NCBI RefSeq assembly: GCF_004751985.1
Contig: NZ_CP038492.1
Location: forward strand, 2,170,001-2,234,000
Origin: Rhodophyticola sp. CCM32
Lineage (GTDB): Bacteria > Pseudomonadota > Alphaproteobacteria > Rhodobacterales > Rhodobacteraceae
Reading direction: 5' to 3'
Length of the DNA: 64,000 bases
The stretch's first letter is position 1, and every line of letters starts with the position of its first letter. Below, in pieces: positions 8,106 through 17,411 of this stretch. Below the pieces are notes generated by a model. That model did no database searches. It was given only the letters and a program-made list of their open reading frames with translations, and was not told the DNA's origin. The translations under genes were made by a program, and so were the position numbers.

Positions 8106-9485
8106 TCACGCCGCCTGGATGTCTTGGACGTTCTGGATATCGACGTTGTCAGCTTCGTCTTCGCGCGCATGGGTGTTCACACCCATGACAGAGAGCTCTT
8201 CATCCTCATACCAGCGAATCTTCTTGGCCATGATCGGGTTCATGTTCTCGATCAGCAGCAGCTGACGATCCAGCGGCAGACGGCGCAGCTCATCGGGATA
8301 GGCCAGGTTGCGCTGGGACGCGGCCCTGTTGTCCGAATAGGTCGTGGTTGTCCCCGAGGAATAGCCATCCTTGCTGGTGTTCGAGGTGAAGGCACTGGAG
8401 ACCGCTGAGGAGAAGTTCCACACCGTTGTGGTGCCACAGGCCGCCGCAAAATACTCCGTCGAGGTTTTGTCCGGCGACCCAAAGTAGGCCACCGCACCCG
8501 AGTTGGCGATAAAGCTCTCATAGTCTTCGCCATAGACCCGCCGCAGCTGGCAGAGGTCCTGGGTGATGCCCCAAAGCTGGATGCCAAAGCCCGCCATCAG
8601 CCCATAGGCCTGTTCCACCATCGAGAGCCGCCCTAGGGCGGGCATCTCATCAAGGATGAACAGCACGGGCTTCTTGGGCTTGTCGGCCACATTGCGCGCA
8701 TTGACCGTGATAGCCTGCTGGACCAGCAGGCGCAGAAAGCGGCTGAACGCATCCAGGCGATCAGCTGGCAGGATCAGAAAGATGGACGTTGGGTTGGTCT
8801 TCAGATCCCCAAAGTCGAAATCCGAGACCGAAAGGCTGTCCCGCAAGCGGCCACTGTCCAGCATATGGGTCTCTGCCTGGGCCGAGGCCATGACATTGGC
8901 CATGAGCTTCGGTTCCTTTTGCAGCGACCGCGCGCCGGTGGAGGCCACGAGGTGATGCGGAGAGTTCGCCATATACTGGAACTGCTCCATCAGCGCATCG
9001 CCGTTACGGCGAGCAAAGACATCGATGACAAAGGCGACATAGACAAGCCCTTGCCATGTCGTGACATAGGTAAAATCGCTGACCCACAGCACGTTTGGCG
9101 CTGGCGCAGGGAACCGCAGGGTCACCTTGTCCAATGGACATGGCAAAGCCTTGTCCGGGATCGTTGTCTTTGGTTTTTTACCACGCACGACGCCTTCGAT
9201 CCCAATGTCCTTCATCAACCGTGCAATAGTGCAGCGCGCAACATCAAATCTTTCTCGGCGCATTTGATACCAAACCTTTCGAACGCCATAGACGCTTAGG
9301 TTTTCCTCAAATACCCGCTCAATCTCGGGCTTGAGTTCTGCATCATGCATGGCGCGATCCGACAGCAATGACGGGTCAGCCCGCTTGGCCAAATGATCAT
9401 AAAATGTCGCTGGGGCAATCGGCAGAATACGGCAGATTGGCTCGACCCCATGATCAGCGCGGTGATCTTCGATGAACTGGATCAT
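8106..9485 (-). pseudogene. Chimeric frame: IS3 OrfB N-terminus fused to TraG/VirD4 coupling-protein C-terminus
   Basis: Residues 1 to about 160 are the start of IS3 OrfB ([20 protein letters not shown] to YVAFVIDVFARR), including the first catalytic Asp. At about 9005 the frame passes directly into a type IV secretion coupling protein: LMEQFQYMANSPHH, then the Walker B-like VLFILDEMPALGRL, then FGIQLWGITQDLCQLRRVYG and AYFGSPDKTSTEY, ending in a low-complexity tail. The Walker A and membrane parts of the coupling protein are missing. The fusion is in frame over 459 residues, so a hybrid protein could be made, but neither half can be functional. Confidence 0.85.
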
Positions 9486-9852
9486 CGTTTCAGTGGGCGG
9501 TCGAGCTCCGCCTGAGCAAAATATGCGGATGCTTTGCGAAGGATCTCATTGGCTTGCTTGAGCTCGCGCACTTCGCGCTCCAAAGCCTTCATCTTCTCGG
9601 CCTGTTCGGGCGTGATACCGCCACGCTGGCCAGTATCGACTTCGACCGTCTTGACCCATTCGTTCAGCGTTTGCGGTGCACAGCCGATCTTTGACGCAAT
9701 CGCCGCACAACGGCTCTCATGCTGTCCTGCGCCGCCCAAAACCATCCGCACGGCACGTTCGCGCACTTCTGGTGAATACTTGTTCGTTGTCTTTGTCATG
9801 ATGCTCCATCCTACTCATGAGTTGGAGCCTCCGGCAAACCCGGCGCGGTTCG
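9005..9852 (-). mobile_element. IS3-family element, 3'-truncated copy
   Basis: This is the left part of the same IS3 as at 739-1544, in the opposite orientation. The left terminal repeat is at 9825-9852, followed by orfA and the first 160 codons of orfB, and then a breakpoint at about 9005 into traG. The terminal base differs from the other copy's right end. With the 739 copy it forms a perfect inverted repeat of about 150 bp. Confidence 0.85.
9482..9799 (-). CDS. IS3 transposase OrfA
   Basis: This 105-residue protein has the N-terminal helix-turn-helix ([15 protein letters not shown], then [12 protein letters not shown]) and a leucine-zipper tail ([21 protein letters not shown]). It is the DNA-binding regulator half of the IS3 transposase and appears intact. 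Its stop overlaps the orfB start (ATGA at 9482-9485), which suits translational coupling or frameshifting. The orfB it serves is broken. Confidence 0.9.
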   Translation of the reverse strand: MTKTTNKYSPEVRERAVRMVLGGAGQHESRCAAIASKIGCAPQTLNEWVKTVEVDTGQRGGITPEQAEKMKALEREVRELKQANEILRKASAYFAQAELDRPLKR

Positions 9853-9921
9853 GCGCGTACAACAACTCTGGCAAACCTTGGCTTTGGAATAGAGGGGAGC
9901 GCGGCTCACCCTTAATCCGGT

Positions 9922-11511
9922 TCAGCGCCCGCTGCGCACAACCGCATCGGCCCCGATTGCGTTGGCAAGCGCCTGAAACCGGGCCTGCGCGACCTCGCCA
10001 AACAGGTCCTGTCCGACCCCTGTCAGAAGGTGCAGTTCCAGGATTTTCTTCTTGGGGAACAGTTTCAACCGGCCATGATCTGTGGGGCGGTCCAGCGCGA
10101 ACATCGCGCCGAACCGCATGGCGCGGCCCAGAATTTCTGCTTGCCGCACATCGGCCTCGGGCAGCAGGTTCAGCAGATCCGCGTCGAAATTCGTCCCCGC
10201 CCGGCTGGATTTGTAGCGATGCAGCAGGGCCAGACCCAGAAACACCCGTTCCGCATGGGTCAAGCCGCCCAGATTGGCCTGGGTGGCGTTGTCAAAACAG
10301 ACCTCGGCCCGGTAATCGGGATGGGCGCGCCAGCTGACATCATGCAACAGACAGGCCGCCCGTATCAGGCGTTTGCGTGCCGGTTTGGCACCGGAGAAGA
10401 TCGGTTCGACAAAATAATGCAGCGCCCGGCCAAATCCCGGCATCCGGGCATTGACCGATTCCGCATAACGTGTGGCCTCGATCAGCGGGTCACGATGGCG
10501 CAGCTCATCGCCCATCTGCTCGTAAAGCAGCCCCTCCCGAATACCATAACTGGAAACCGCCACCTCACGCGGCTTGAATTTGCGCACCAGCACGCGCAGC
10601 ACCTCGGAGGCCAGAGGCACCAGCCGCATCCGCGCCTCACTGGTGCCGGTCTGGCCCCGCAGGGCCAACATGTCAGTTTTGCCGATATATTTGATGGTTT
10701 GCATGATCGCCTTGGGCGTCATCCGGTATTCATGCAGCACTTTCAGCGGGTAACCGCGCCGCTCCATATCCACCCGGGCAATGGCACGCCACGACCCGCC
10801 CACCAGAAACAGCCGATCCGGTCGTTCGGCAAACTGGTTGGCCAGGGCGCCGATCCGGTCCTTGATATGGGCGCGCATCGCCTTCTTGCCGCCCTTCATC
10901 CCCATCAGCTTCAGCGGGCCCAGATCAGATGTGGCACGGGCCCCAACCCTGCCGCCGCCCAACAATTCGGCCAGTTCCATGGATGAGCCGCCAATGTCGC
11001 AGACCAGCCCCTGCGCGCCGGGCCAGCCCAGCAGCACCCCCTGCGAGGCAAGCCGCGCCTCTTCGGCACCGTCGATCACAACCATGCGCAACCCGGTTTC
11101 GGCTTCCACCTCTTCGCGGAATGCGGGGCCGTCTGCGCTGTCGCGCACGGCGGCGGTTGCCACGGTGACCAGCGGCGAGACGCCCATCCCTTCGGCCAGC
11201 GTCGCAAAGCGTTTCAGCGCTGCCAGCGCCCGCACCCGGCCATCGGGGTTCAGCCGCCCGGTTTCGGAAAATCCGATCCCAAGACCGCATAATATCTTTT
11301 CGTTGAAGAAATAGGCCGGGGAACGCGCGGCCCCGTCAAACACCACCAGACGGACAGAGTTTGACCCGATGTCGATCACCCCCACCCGGCTGAGCGCCCG
11401 GGCCCGGGGATCGTTGAACAAGGGTTCACCAAACGGGCCCCAGTCGGACGGCAACGCATCCGTTTCACTGCCCAGCGCTGGCGATGCATCCCCCATCATG
11501 GTCACAGGCAT
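9922..11511 (-). CDS. ppx: Exopolyphosphatase (Ppx/GppA family)
   Basis: This enzyme removes terminal phosphates from polyphosphate or pppGpp. The protein has 529 residues. The actin-like ATPase fold starts VGVIDIGSNSVRLVVFDG at about residue 43, with catalytic EAARLASQG-type and IGGSSMEL motifs. The C-terminal part (residues 330-520) has the HD-like helical domain (ACLLHDVSWRAHPDYR). It lies 21 bases downstream of ppk on the same strand, the usual ppk-ppx operon, so synthesis and breakdown of polyphosphate are co-transcribed. The first ATG (11511) is used; a start nearer VGVID is possible. Confidence 0.93.
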   Translation of the reverse strand: MPVTMMGDASPALGSETDALPSDWGPFGEPLFNDPRARALSRVGVIDIGSNSVRLVVFDGAARSPAYFFNEKILCGLGIGFSETGRLNPDGRVRALAALKRFATLAEGMGVSPLVTVATAAVRDSADGPAFREEVEAETGLRMVVIDGAEEARLASQGVLLGWPGAQGLVCDIGGSSMELAELLGGGRVGARATSDLGPLKLMGMKGGKKAMRAHIKDRIGALANQFAERPDRLFLVGGSWRAIARVDMERRGYPLKVLHEYRMTPKAIMQTIKYIGKTDMLALRGQTGTSEARMRLVPLASEVLRVLVRKFKPREVAVSSYGIREGLLYEQMGDELRHRDPLIEATRYAESVNARMPGFGRALHYFVEPIFSGAKPARKRLIRAACLLHDVSWRAHPDYRAEVCFDNATQANLGGLTHAERVFLGLALLHRYKSSRAGTNFDADLLNLLPEADVRQAEILGRAMRFGAMFALDRPTDHGRLKLFPKKKILELHLLTGVGQDLFGEVAQARFQALANAIGADAVVRSGR

Positions 11512-11532
11512 GACATGGGGGTGCCGCGCGCG

Positions 11533-13707
11533 TCAATCATCGGAATGGGTCAGCGCGGGCACATCCTTGGCGCCCGCAGACCCGCGGCCGGAGAGGGAGG
11601 GGTTTTCCATAAAGAAGCGGTGGCAGGAAAACGGATTGTCGATCGCGCCGAGATCGGGGCGCAGAAAGGTGCCATCGGCACAAAGCACCCAGCTTTGCGC
11701 CACATCGGCCAGATTGGCGGCCATGATCTGGCTGACGATCTGCGCCTTCACCGTGGCATTGGTGCATTCCACCAGCGTTTCGACCCGCCGGTTCAGGTTT
11801 CGCCCCATCCAGTCCGCCGAGCTGATATAGACCCGCGCCTTTTTCGACGGCAGGCCCGAGCCATTGCCGAAACACACGATCCGGCTGTGTTCCAGAAACC
11901 GCCCGACGATGGATTTCACCCGGATATTCTCGCTCAACCCCTTCACGCCGGGCCGCAAGCCGCAAATGCCCCGGATCACCAGATCAATCTTCACACCCGC
12001 CTGACTGGCCTCATAAAGCGCATCAATGATATCGGCCTCGATCAGGCTGTTCATCTTGGCCCAGACCATGGCGGGTTTGCCGGCACGGGCATGTTCAGCC
12101 TCGGCTTTCAGGTTTTCCAGAAGCGTTGATTTCAGACTGATCGGTGAAATCGCCAGATTCTCCAGCCCCTCGGGCTCTGCATATCCGCCGACATAGTTGA
12201 ACACTTTGGTGGCATCGCGCCCCAGGGCATCATCACAGGTGAACAGGCTGAGATCGGTATAGATGCGCGCCGTGATCGGATGGTAATTGCCGGTGCCGTA
12301 ATGGGTATAGGTCACCAGCTTGTCCTGTTCGCGGCGCACCACCGTGCTGATCTTGGCATGGGTTTTATAATTGATGAACCCGTACACCACATGTGCACCT
12401 GAACGTTCCAGTTTGCGCGACTGGCGGATATTCGCAGCCTCGTCGAACCGCGCCTTCAACTCGACCAGCGCGGTCACCGATTTGCCGTTTTCCGCCGCCT
12501 CGCACAGCGCCTCGACAATCGGGGATTCATTCGAGGTGCGGTACAGCGTCTGCTTGATCGCCACCACATTGGGGTCCCGCGCGGCCTGCGCCAGAAAGCG
12601 GATCACCATATCGAAAGTCTCATAAGGGTGATGCAGCAACATATCCTTCTGCCGGATCGCCGCGAACATATCACCCTCATGGTCCTGCACCCGTTCGGGC
12701 ACGCGGGGCATGAAACTGGGCCAGAGCAGATCGGGGCGTTCATCCAGCACCAGTTCCTTCAGCCCGATCAGGCCGATCATACCGTGGCTTTCGACCACCT
12801 CATCCCCGCGCACGCCCAGATTTTCGGTAATCTCGTCATGCAGATCCGCAGGCGCGTCGGTCGATATCTGCAGCCGCACCACCTCCCCCCGGCGGCGTCG
12901 TTTCAGCGCGGTTTCAAACTCACGCACCAGATCTTCGGCCTCTTCCTCCACCTCCAGATCGCTGTCGCGCAGCACCCGGAAATTGCACGATCCGGTCAGC
13001 TTGTACCCCGGGAACAGCGCCGAGACATGAAGCAGCAGCAACTCCTCCATCGGCAGGAACCGCGCCTGGCCTTCTGCGGCCGGCAGGCGCACGAAACGGT
13101 CGATCTGTGAGGGGATCGGCAACAGCGCCTTCAGGCTCCGCCCGTCACGTTCACGCTTCATCTGCAATGCCAGCGAGAACCCTTCGTTCGGAATGAAGGG
13201 GAACGGATGCGCCGGGTCGATGGCCAGCGGCGACAAAACCGGGAAGACCTGCGTCAGGAATGCGGTTTCCAGATGTGTCTTGTCGGCCGCGCCCAGAGCG
13301 GATCGGCTGACCACCGTGATCCCTTTGGCTTCCAGCTCTTTGCGCAGCGTGGCCCATACTTTCTGCTGGCTTTGCATCAGTGCGCGGGCATTTTCATTGA
13401 TCAGGGTCAGTTGTTCCGACGGGCTGCGACCATCGTCAGACGGCATCGTGTTGCCCGCCAGGGCCAGTTCGCGCAGACCCGCGACACGGACCGTATAGAA
13501 TTCATCAAGATTGCCTGCAGAGATCGAGACAAACCGCACCCGTTCCAACAGCGGAACACGGGGGTTTTCAGCTTCATCCAGCACCCGCCAGTTGAAGGAC
13601 AGCCAGCTGAGCTCACGATTGAAAAACCGTTGCGGGCCTTTGGTTTCAGCCTCCGGCAGGGCAACGGGATCAGGGATCGGTGCGGTCAGAAAATCTGCGT
13701 ATGTCAT
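11533..13707 (-). CDS. ppk: Polyphosphate kinase 1
   Basis: This kinase transfers the gamma phosphate of ATP to polyphosphate. The 724 residues start with the N-domain RFFNRELSWLSFNWRVLDEA. The phosphorylated histidine is in INYKTHAK (His450), and the second conserved histidine is in RFLEHSRIV. FDEAANI is also present. The length is normal for PPK1. The gene is the first of ppk-ppx; hdaA and the transporter gene lie upstream on the same strand with a 41-nt gap. Confidence 0.96.
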   Translation of the reverse strand: MTYADFLTAPIPDPVALPEAETKGPQRFFNRELSWLSFNWRVLDEAENPRVPLLERVRFVSISAGNLDEFYTVRVAGLRELALAGNTMPSDDGRSPSEQLTLINENARALMQSQQKVWATLRKELEAKGITVVSRSALGAADKTHLETAFLTQVFPVLSPLAIDPAHPFPFIPNEGFSLALQMKRERDGRSLKALLPIPSQIDRFVRLPAAEGQARFLPMEELLLLHVSALFPGYKLTGSCNFRVLRDSDLEVEEEAEDLVREFETALKRRRRGEVVRLQISTDAPADLHDEITENLGVRGDEVVESHGMIGLIGLKELVLDERPDLLWPSFMPRVPERVQDHEGDMFAAIRQKDMLLHHPYETFDMVIRFLAQAARDPNVVAIKQTLYRTSNESPIVEALCEAAENGKSVTALVELKARFDEAANIRQSRKLERSGAHVVYGFINYKTHAKISTVVRREQDKLVTYTHYGTGNYHPITARIYTDLSLFTCDDALGRDATKVFNYVGGYAEPEGLENLAISPISLKSTLLENLKAEAEHARAGKPAMVWAKMNSLIEADIIDALYEASQAGVKIDLVIRGICGLRPGVKGLSENIRVKSIVGRFLEHSRIVCFGNGSGLPSKKARVYISSADWMGRNLNRRVETLVECTNATVKAQIVSQIMAANLADVAQSWVLCADGTFLRPDLGAIDNPFSCHRFFMENPSLSGRGSAGAKDVPALTHSDD

Positions 13708-13748
13708 AGGGCTGGCGCTAGGTGGAATATGTGACAGCAGCGTGACAT

Positions 13749-14426
13749 TTATTGCTTATCCTCCGCAAGGATCGCTTTGGCCATCTTCCGGGTGGGGGCG
13801 CGTTTTGCCGCCAGTGCCATGGCATCAAGGGCCGCGATAAAGGCCTGCGCTGCGGCGAAAGACCGCTCAATCCGCGCCAACGCATAGCTGAGAATACGCG
13901 GCTTCAGGGGCATGTTGCGGTCGTGCGCCAGTTTCATCATCACCGCCGATAACAGCGCGTCATCGGGGGAGCCAAGACGCAACACACCGGCCTGCCGCAT
14001 CCGGCTGTCCAGATCGGGCAGATGCAGGCCCCAGCGCTCCGGCGCATCACGCGCGGTCAGCAACAGGGGCGCGTCCGCCTGAGCCAGCGCGTTGTGCAGA
14101 TGGAAAAGCGCGGTTTCCGCCTCCTCGCGCCCGGCGATCTGGTCGACATCTTCCACCGCAACACCGCCCGCACCGGCCAGCACCTGGCCATGATGGTCGG
14201 TCAGGTCACGGGCCTCCACCACCTCAGCCCCCGCCATATCGGCCCAGACATGGGCCAGATGGGTTTTGCCCGCGCCGGCCTCGCCCACCAGCACCATTTT
14301 GCCAAAAGGCCATTCTGCCCAGGTGTCAATGCCTGCAACCGCAACCGCATTGCCGGGGGAGACAAAGAAATCATCACGCCCCATCGCTGCGCGGATGGGA
14401 AGGGTAAACACCAGTTGCTCACCCAT
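13749..14426 (-). CDS. hdaA: HdaA-type DnaA regulatory ATPase
   Basis: This DnaA-like protein is expected to stimulate ATP hydrolysis by DnaA after initiation (regulatory inactivation). The 225 residues open EQLVFTLPIRAAMGRDDFFV, a start with the clamp-binding QLxFxL motif. Walker A GEAGAGKTH is at about residues 48-56, and a Walker B-like VAVEDVDQI follows. A small helical lid is present, but there is no DNA-binding domain IV of DnaA. The stop of the upstream transporter gene is three bases away. The arrangement transporter-hdaA-ppk is common in Rhodobacterales. Confidence 0.88.
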   Translation of the reverse strand: MGEQLVFTLPIRAAMGRDDFFVSPGNAVAVAGIDTWAEWPFGKMVLVGEAGAGKTHLAHVWADMAGAEVVEARDLTDHHGQVLAGAGGVAVEDVDQIAGREEAETALFHLHNALAQADAPLLLTARDAPERWGLHLPDLDSRMRQAGVLRLGSPDDALLSAVMMKLAHDRNMPLKPRILSYALARIERSFAAAQAFIAALDAMALAAKRAPTRKMAKAILAEDKQ

Positions 14427-14429
14427 GGG

Positions 14430-15496
14430 TCAATCGTCCTCGGGGCGATCCAGGCCACGGTAAAGCAGGCTTTGCTGATATCGCTCCACCCCATAGCGCA
14501 CAAGGACGCCGATCACGGCGGCAATCGGCACGGCAATCATCAGGCCGACAAAGCCGAACAGCGCCCCAAAGGCGGACAGGGCGAAAATCAGCCAGACCGG
14601 ATGCAGCCCCACGGACCCGCCCACCAGTTTCGGGGTCAGGATATTGCCCTCGATCAGCTGGCCGATCTGGAAGATCGCGGCCACCGCCAGAATCCACCAC
14701 CATTCCCCCAGAACTGGAACAGCGCCAGACCAACGGCCAGCGCCCCGCCAAACAGCGCCCCCACATAGGGAATGAAAGAAATCAATCCGGCCACGAACCC
14801 CACAACAACCCCGAATTGCAGCCCCACAAACATCAGCGCAACGCCATAGAAGGTGCCGAGGATCAGGCAGACCGTGCCCTGCCCACGCACAAAACTGGCC
14901 AGCGTCCGGTCGATCTGCGAGGCCAGACGCCGGATCACCGGGCGATGATCGCGCGGCAGCAGGCTGTCGATCTGCGCCACCATCCGGTCCCAGTCGAGCA
15001 GCAGGTAGAAAGACACCACCGGCACGACCACCACAAAGACCATGAAATTCACCACGCCCATGGCCGATGACAGAACCGTATTCACCAACTCGCCACCGCG
15101 CGCCTGTATCGTTTCACCGATTGAGGCCAGCGATTGCCGGAGTGGTGAGGTTTCTTCCATGATTGTGGGAAAGCGCTCTGACAGAAAGGCCTGTAACTGG
15201 CCAAACAGATCCGGCGCGCTTTGCACCAGTTCCGCCAGTTGCGAGATCAGCACCGGGATCACGATCAGCCCCGCCAGAACCACAATCAACAGGGCCACCA
15301 GCGAGATCAGCACGGTCGCCAATATCCGCGACAGGCCCAGACGTTCCAGACGGTCAGCCACCGGATCAAGAAAATAGGCCACCGCACCGCCGACCACGAA
15401 GGGCAGAATGATATCTCCAAGCGCCCGCAGCAGCAGAAAAAACACCGCCGCCGCGATGCCCCAATATATCAGCTGTTGTCGAACCGGCAAAGCCAT
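14430..15496 (-). pseudogene. AI-2E family (PerM/YdiK-type) transporter, single frameshift
   Basis: This membrane protein has eight or so helices and belongs to the AI-2E exporter-like family. ATG at 15494-15496 follows GGAG (GGAGACC). The family core FSLIPYVGALFGG-like stretch is present as LISFIPYVGALFGGAL. At about 14705 the frame breaks: after LFQFWG the natural continuation (E)WWWILAVAAIFQIG is one base out. A run of five Gs on the coding strand where six would restore the frame explains it. The rest (NILTPKLVGGSVGLHPVWLI) is intact and ends at 14430. This is either a real lesion or a homopolymer error. The substrate is unknown. Confidence 0.8.
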
Positions 15497-15653
15497 GGCG
15501 CGCAGGTCTCCTTTGGTCCAGTAAATGCGACAGCGCACCGCTCAGGGCAAGCCCAAAGGCCCGCAACTCAGGACGGATATGGGTATTCAGAGCCCGAAAT
15601 CATCGCCCGGGAACAGGCGACCCTCTTGCTGCGAACCGGGTCAGGGCACCGGA

Positions 15654-16574
15654 TCACGGCGCCAGATTGATTGACCATTCCTGTTCCACCAGCGCCACGC
15701 CGAACGAGGTGACCGGCTCGGACCTGCCCAGCGAAAACCCGTTTTTGCGGTAAAGGGCACAGGCGGCGCGATGGCTTTCATGGGTCCACAGCACCATCCG
15801 CCGATAGCCCTTATCGCGGGCGAACCCCATGCAGGTCTCCAGCAGGCACTGGCCCAGCCCCTGCCCCCGCGCCTCGGGCGTCAGCAGAAACAGGCGCAGC
15901 TTGGCCACATCCGGCTCCGGCCCGGTGACGCAGAAGATCGACCCCAGACGGCGACCGCCCTGCCAGGCGATCCAGCCGCGTTCCCGGCGGGGATCATGAT
16001 TGCGGATGAAATCCGCCAGAATTTCCGCGACCAGCGCCTCGAAACTGGCATCAAACCCTTCATCGCGGGCATAGAGCACGCCGTGCTGCTCGATCAGCCA
16101 GCCCAGATCGCCGATGGCCAGATCCCGCAATTCAATCTCGGGCCTCTGCGCCGCCTGTCTTGACAGGGTCGCATCCACCCCAGCCATCCGGGCAACCAAA
16201 GCGGCACGTTCAACCGCTGGCATATCCTCAATCCACTCCGCAATCTGCGCCCGCGACAGCGCTGTCAGCTCCGCCGCGCGGATCAATCCTTTGCGGGTCA
16301 GGCCCAGAATATGCACCCGGCGATCCCGCGAATGTCGGGTCCGCTCCACCAGCCCGGCCCGGGACAGGCGGCTCAGCATCCGGCTGAGATACCCCTCATT
16401 CAGGCCAAGATGCTGGGACAGAACGCCCGCGGTCCAGTCAACGCCATCGGCCAGCTCGAATACCACCCGCGCCTCGGCCAGGCTCAGCCCGGCCTGAAGA
16501 TATTCCTGACGCAACAACCCCAGACGCCGTGTATGCGACCGGTTGAAGGCCCTGATCTGATCAATTTCGTCCAT
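15654..16574 (-). CDS. MarR-type regulator fused to a GNAT acetyltransferase
   Basis: The 306 residues carry two domains. Residues 1 to about 145 form a MarR winged helix (LSLAEARVVFELADG, LGLNEGYLSRMLSRLSRAGLVERTRHSRDRR). Residues about 148-305 form a GNAT domain with the acetyl-CoA loop TPEARGQGLGQCLLE. Fusions of this type occur across Proteobacteria and probably sense or modify a small molecule, but substrates are mostly unknown. A perfect inverted repeat 11 bases upstream of the start codon is the likely autoregulatory site. The gene is monocistronic, next to a divergent small ORF. Confidence 0.88.
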   Translation of the reverse strand: MDEIDQIRAFNRSHTRRLGLLRQEYLQAGLSLAEARVVFELADGVDWTAGVLSQHLGLNEGYLSRMLSRLSRAGLVERTRHSRDRRVHILGLTRKGLIRAAELTALSRAQIAEWIEDMPAVERAALVARMAGVDATLSRQAAQRPEIELRDLAIGDLGWLIEQHGVLYARDEGFDASFEALVAEILADFIRNHDPRRERGWIAWQGGRRLGSIFCVTGPEPDVAKLRLFLLTPEARGQGLGQCLLETCMGFARDKGYRRMVLWTHESHRAACALYRKNGFSLGRSEPVTSFGVALVEQEWSINLAP

Positions 16575-16584
16575 TGCACCCTAT

Positions 16585-16605
16585 ATACTTGCCGAAAGCA
16601 AGTAT
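16585..16605 (-). promoter_or_regulatory. Operator of the MarR-GNAT gene
   Basis: ATACTTGC-CGAAA-GCAAGTAT is a perfect 8-5-8 inverted repeat centred about 20 bases upstream of the MarR-GNAT start (16574). Its position overlaps the expected promoter, which fits autorepression. The neighbouring divergent gene at 16671 may share it. Confidence 0.6.
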
Positions 16606-16670
16606 TAGCCCCTTGTCTCGGAAATGGCAAGGGGCTACCTGAATTTGCGCACCCAAGTGGAGACCCGCCA

Positions 16671-16859
16671 ATGAGCATCAACACAGAAAGCGATCAGGCC
16701 GCGAATTTGCAGATCGGCCCCACGACGCTTGGCATGGTGCGTATCTATGTCGATGCCGAGGGTGTGGACCTGCCGCTGGATTTCGAGCCCGAGGAAGCGC
16801 TGGAAATTGCCGAGGAACTGCGCGCCGCCGCCCAGGCCGCACAAAAGATGGCGAAGTGA
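16671..16859 (+). CDS. Small conserved protein (DUF6324-like)
   Basis: This 62-residue protein begins MSINTESDQAANLQIGPTTL, continues MVRIYVDAEGVDLPLDF and ends in a helix EEALEIAEELRAAAQAAQKM. ATG 16671 follows GGAG nine bases upstream. Such proteins are conserved in Alphaproteobacteria with no known function. It is divergent from the MarR-GNAT gene and convergent with mmcB. Confidence 0.75.
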   Translation: MSINTESDQAANLQIGPTTLGMVRIYVDAEGVDLPLDFEPEEALEIAEELRAAAQAAQKMAK

Positions 16860-16912
16860 CACACAGCCTGTGACTGCACTGTCTCCCGGTCAGGGCCGGT
16901 AACACCCCTGTC

Positions 16913-17365
16913 TCAGACTGCCCCGCCCGGATCTCGCAGCCCTTGCAGGCGCAAGGCCGCATGCCGCGCAAACCGTTGGGTCAGGGCCTTGCGCCGGGCC
17001 GCTGCCAGTTTGGTTTCCGGCCCGAAACGCAGAATATCCGCATCATAGGCATCGGCGATCATCAACCCTGTCCCTTCAGGCAGAAGGTCGGTCGGAAAAT
17101 CCTCATCCACGGCCCAGAAATAGCGGTCAGCCCAGTCCAGATATCCCTTCCACTTGCTGTCCGAGGTGAAATCCACACGGGAGGATTTGCACTCGACCAC
17201 CCACAGCTCCCCCTTGGGGCCGAGGGCCATGACATCAACACGTTTGCCCCGTTCCGGCGTGAACTCCTCCAGCACGGCGAAATCATGGCTGCGAAGATGG
17301 CGGCACACACCCCGGGCCAGCAACTGGCCGGGGCGCAGGGATGTGGGGGGCAGATCATCTGGCAT
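16913..17365 (-). CDS. mmcB: MmcB-family DNA repair protein
   Basis: This protein has a PD-(D/E)xK-like nuclease core: KRVDVMALGPKGELWVVECKSSRVDF contains the D...ExK signature. The name comes from a Caulobacter DNA-damage gene. The start at 17363-17365 (MPDDLPPTSLRPGQ, 150 residues) is preferred over an ATG at 17392 because a LexA box at 17376-17390 lies directly upstream and would otherwise be coding. It is expected to act in mitomycin-type damage repair and to be SOS-induced. Confidence 0.82.
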   Translation of the reverse strand: MPDDLPPTSLRPGQLLARGVCRHLRSHDFAVLEEFTPERGKRVDVMALGPKGELWVVECKSSRVDFTSDSKWKGYLDWADRYFWAVDEDFPTDLLPEGTGLMIADAYDADILRFGPETKLAAARRKALTQRFARHAALRLQGLRDPGGAV

Positions 17366-17375
17366 GCCGAACCAT

Positions 17376-17390
17376 GAACAATAGGGGAAC
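17376..17390 (-). promoter_or_regulatory. LexA (SOS) box of mmcB
   Basis: GTTC-CCCTATT-GTTC read toward mmcB, a perfect GTTC-N7-GTTC direct repeat ending 10 bases before the mmcB start. It is also about 25 bases from the divergent arsR promoter, though control there is less likely. Confidence 0.75.
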
Positions 17391-17411
17391 AAAAATCAAG
17401 CCGGGCGGGGA

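Noticed and set aside
7080..8408. 442-codon frame beginning inside the 117-residue gene
   Set aside because: It merges an out-of-frame lead, the resolvase fragment and antisense of conjugation genes; the real resolvase start is 7209 and homology stops near 7603.
3912..9921. Complete integrated island with both attachment sites
   Set aside because: No second copy of the tRNA-Leu 3' end was found before ppx, so the right boundary cannot be given.
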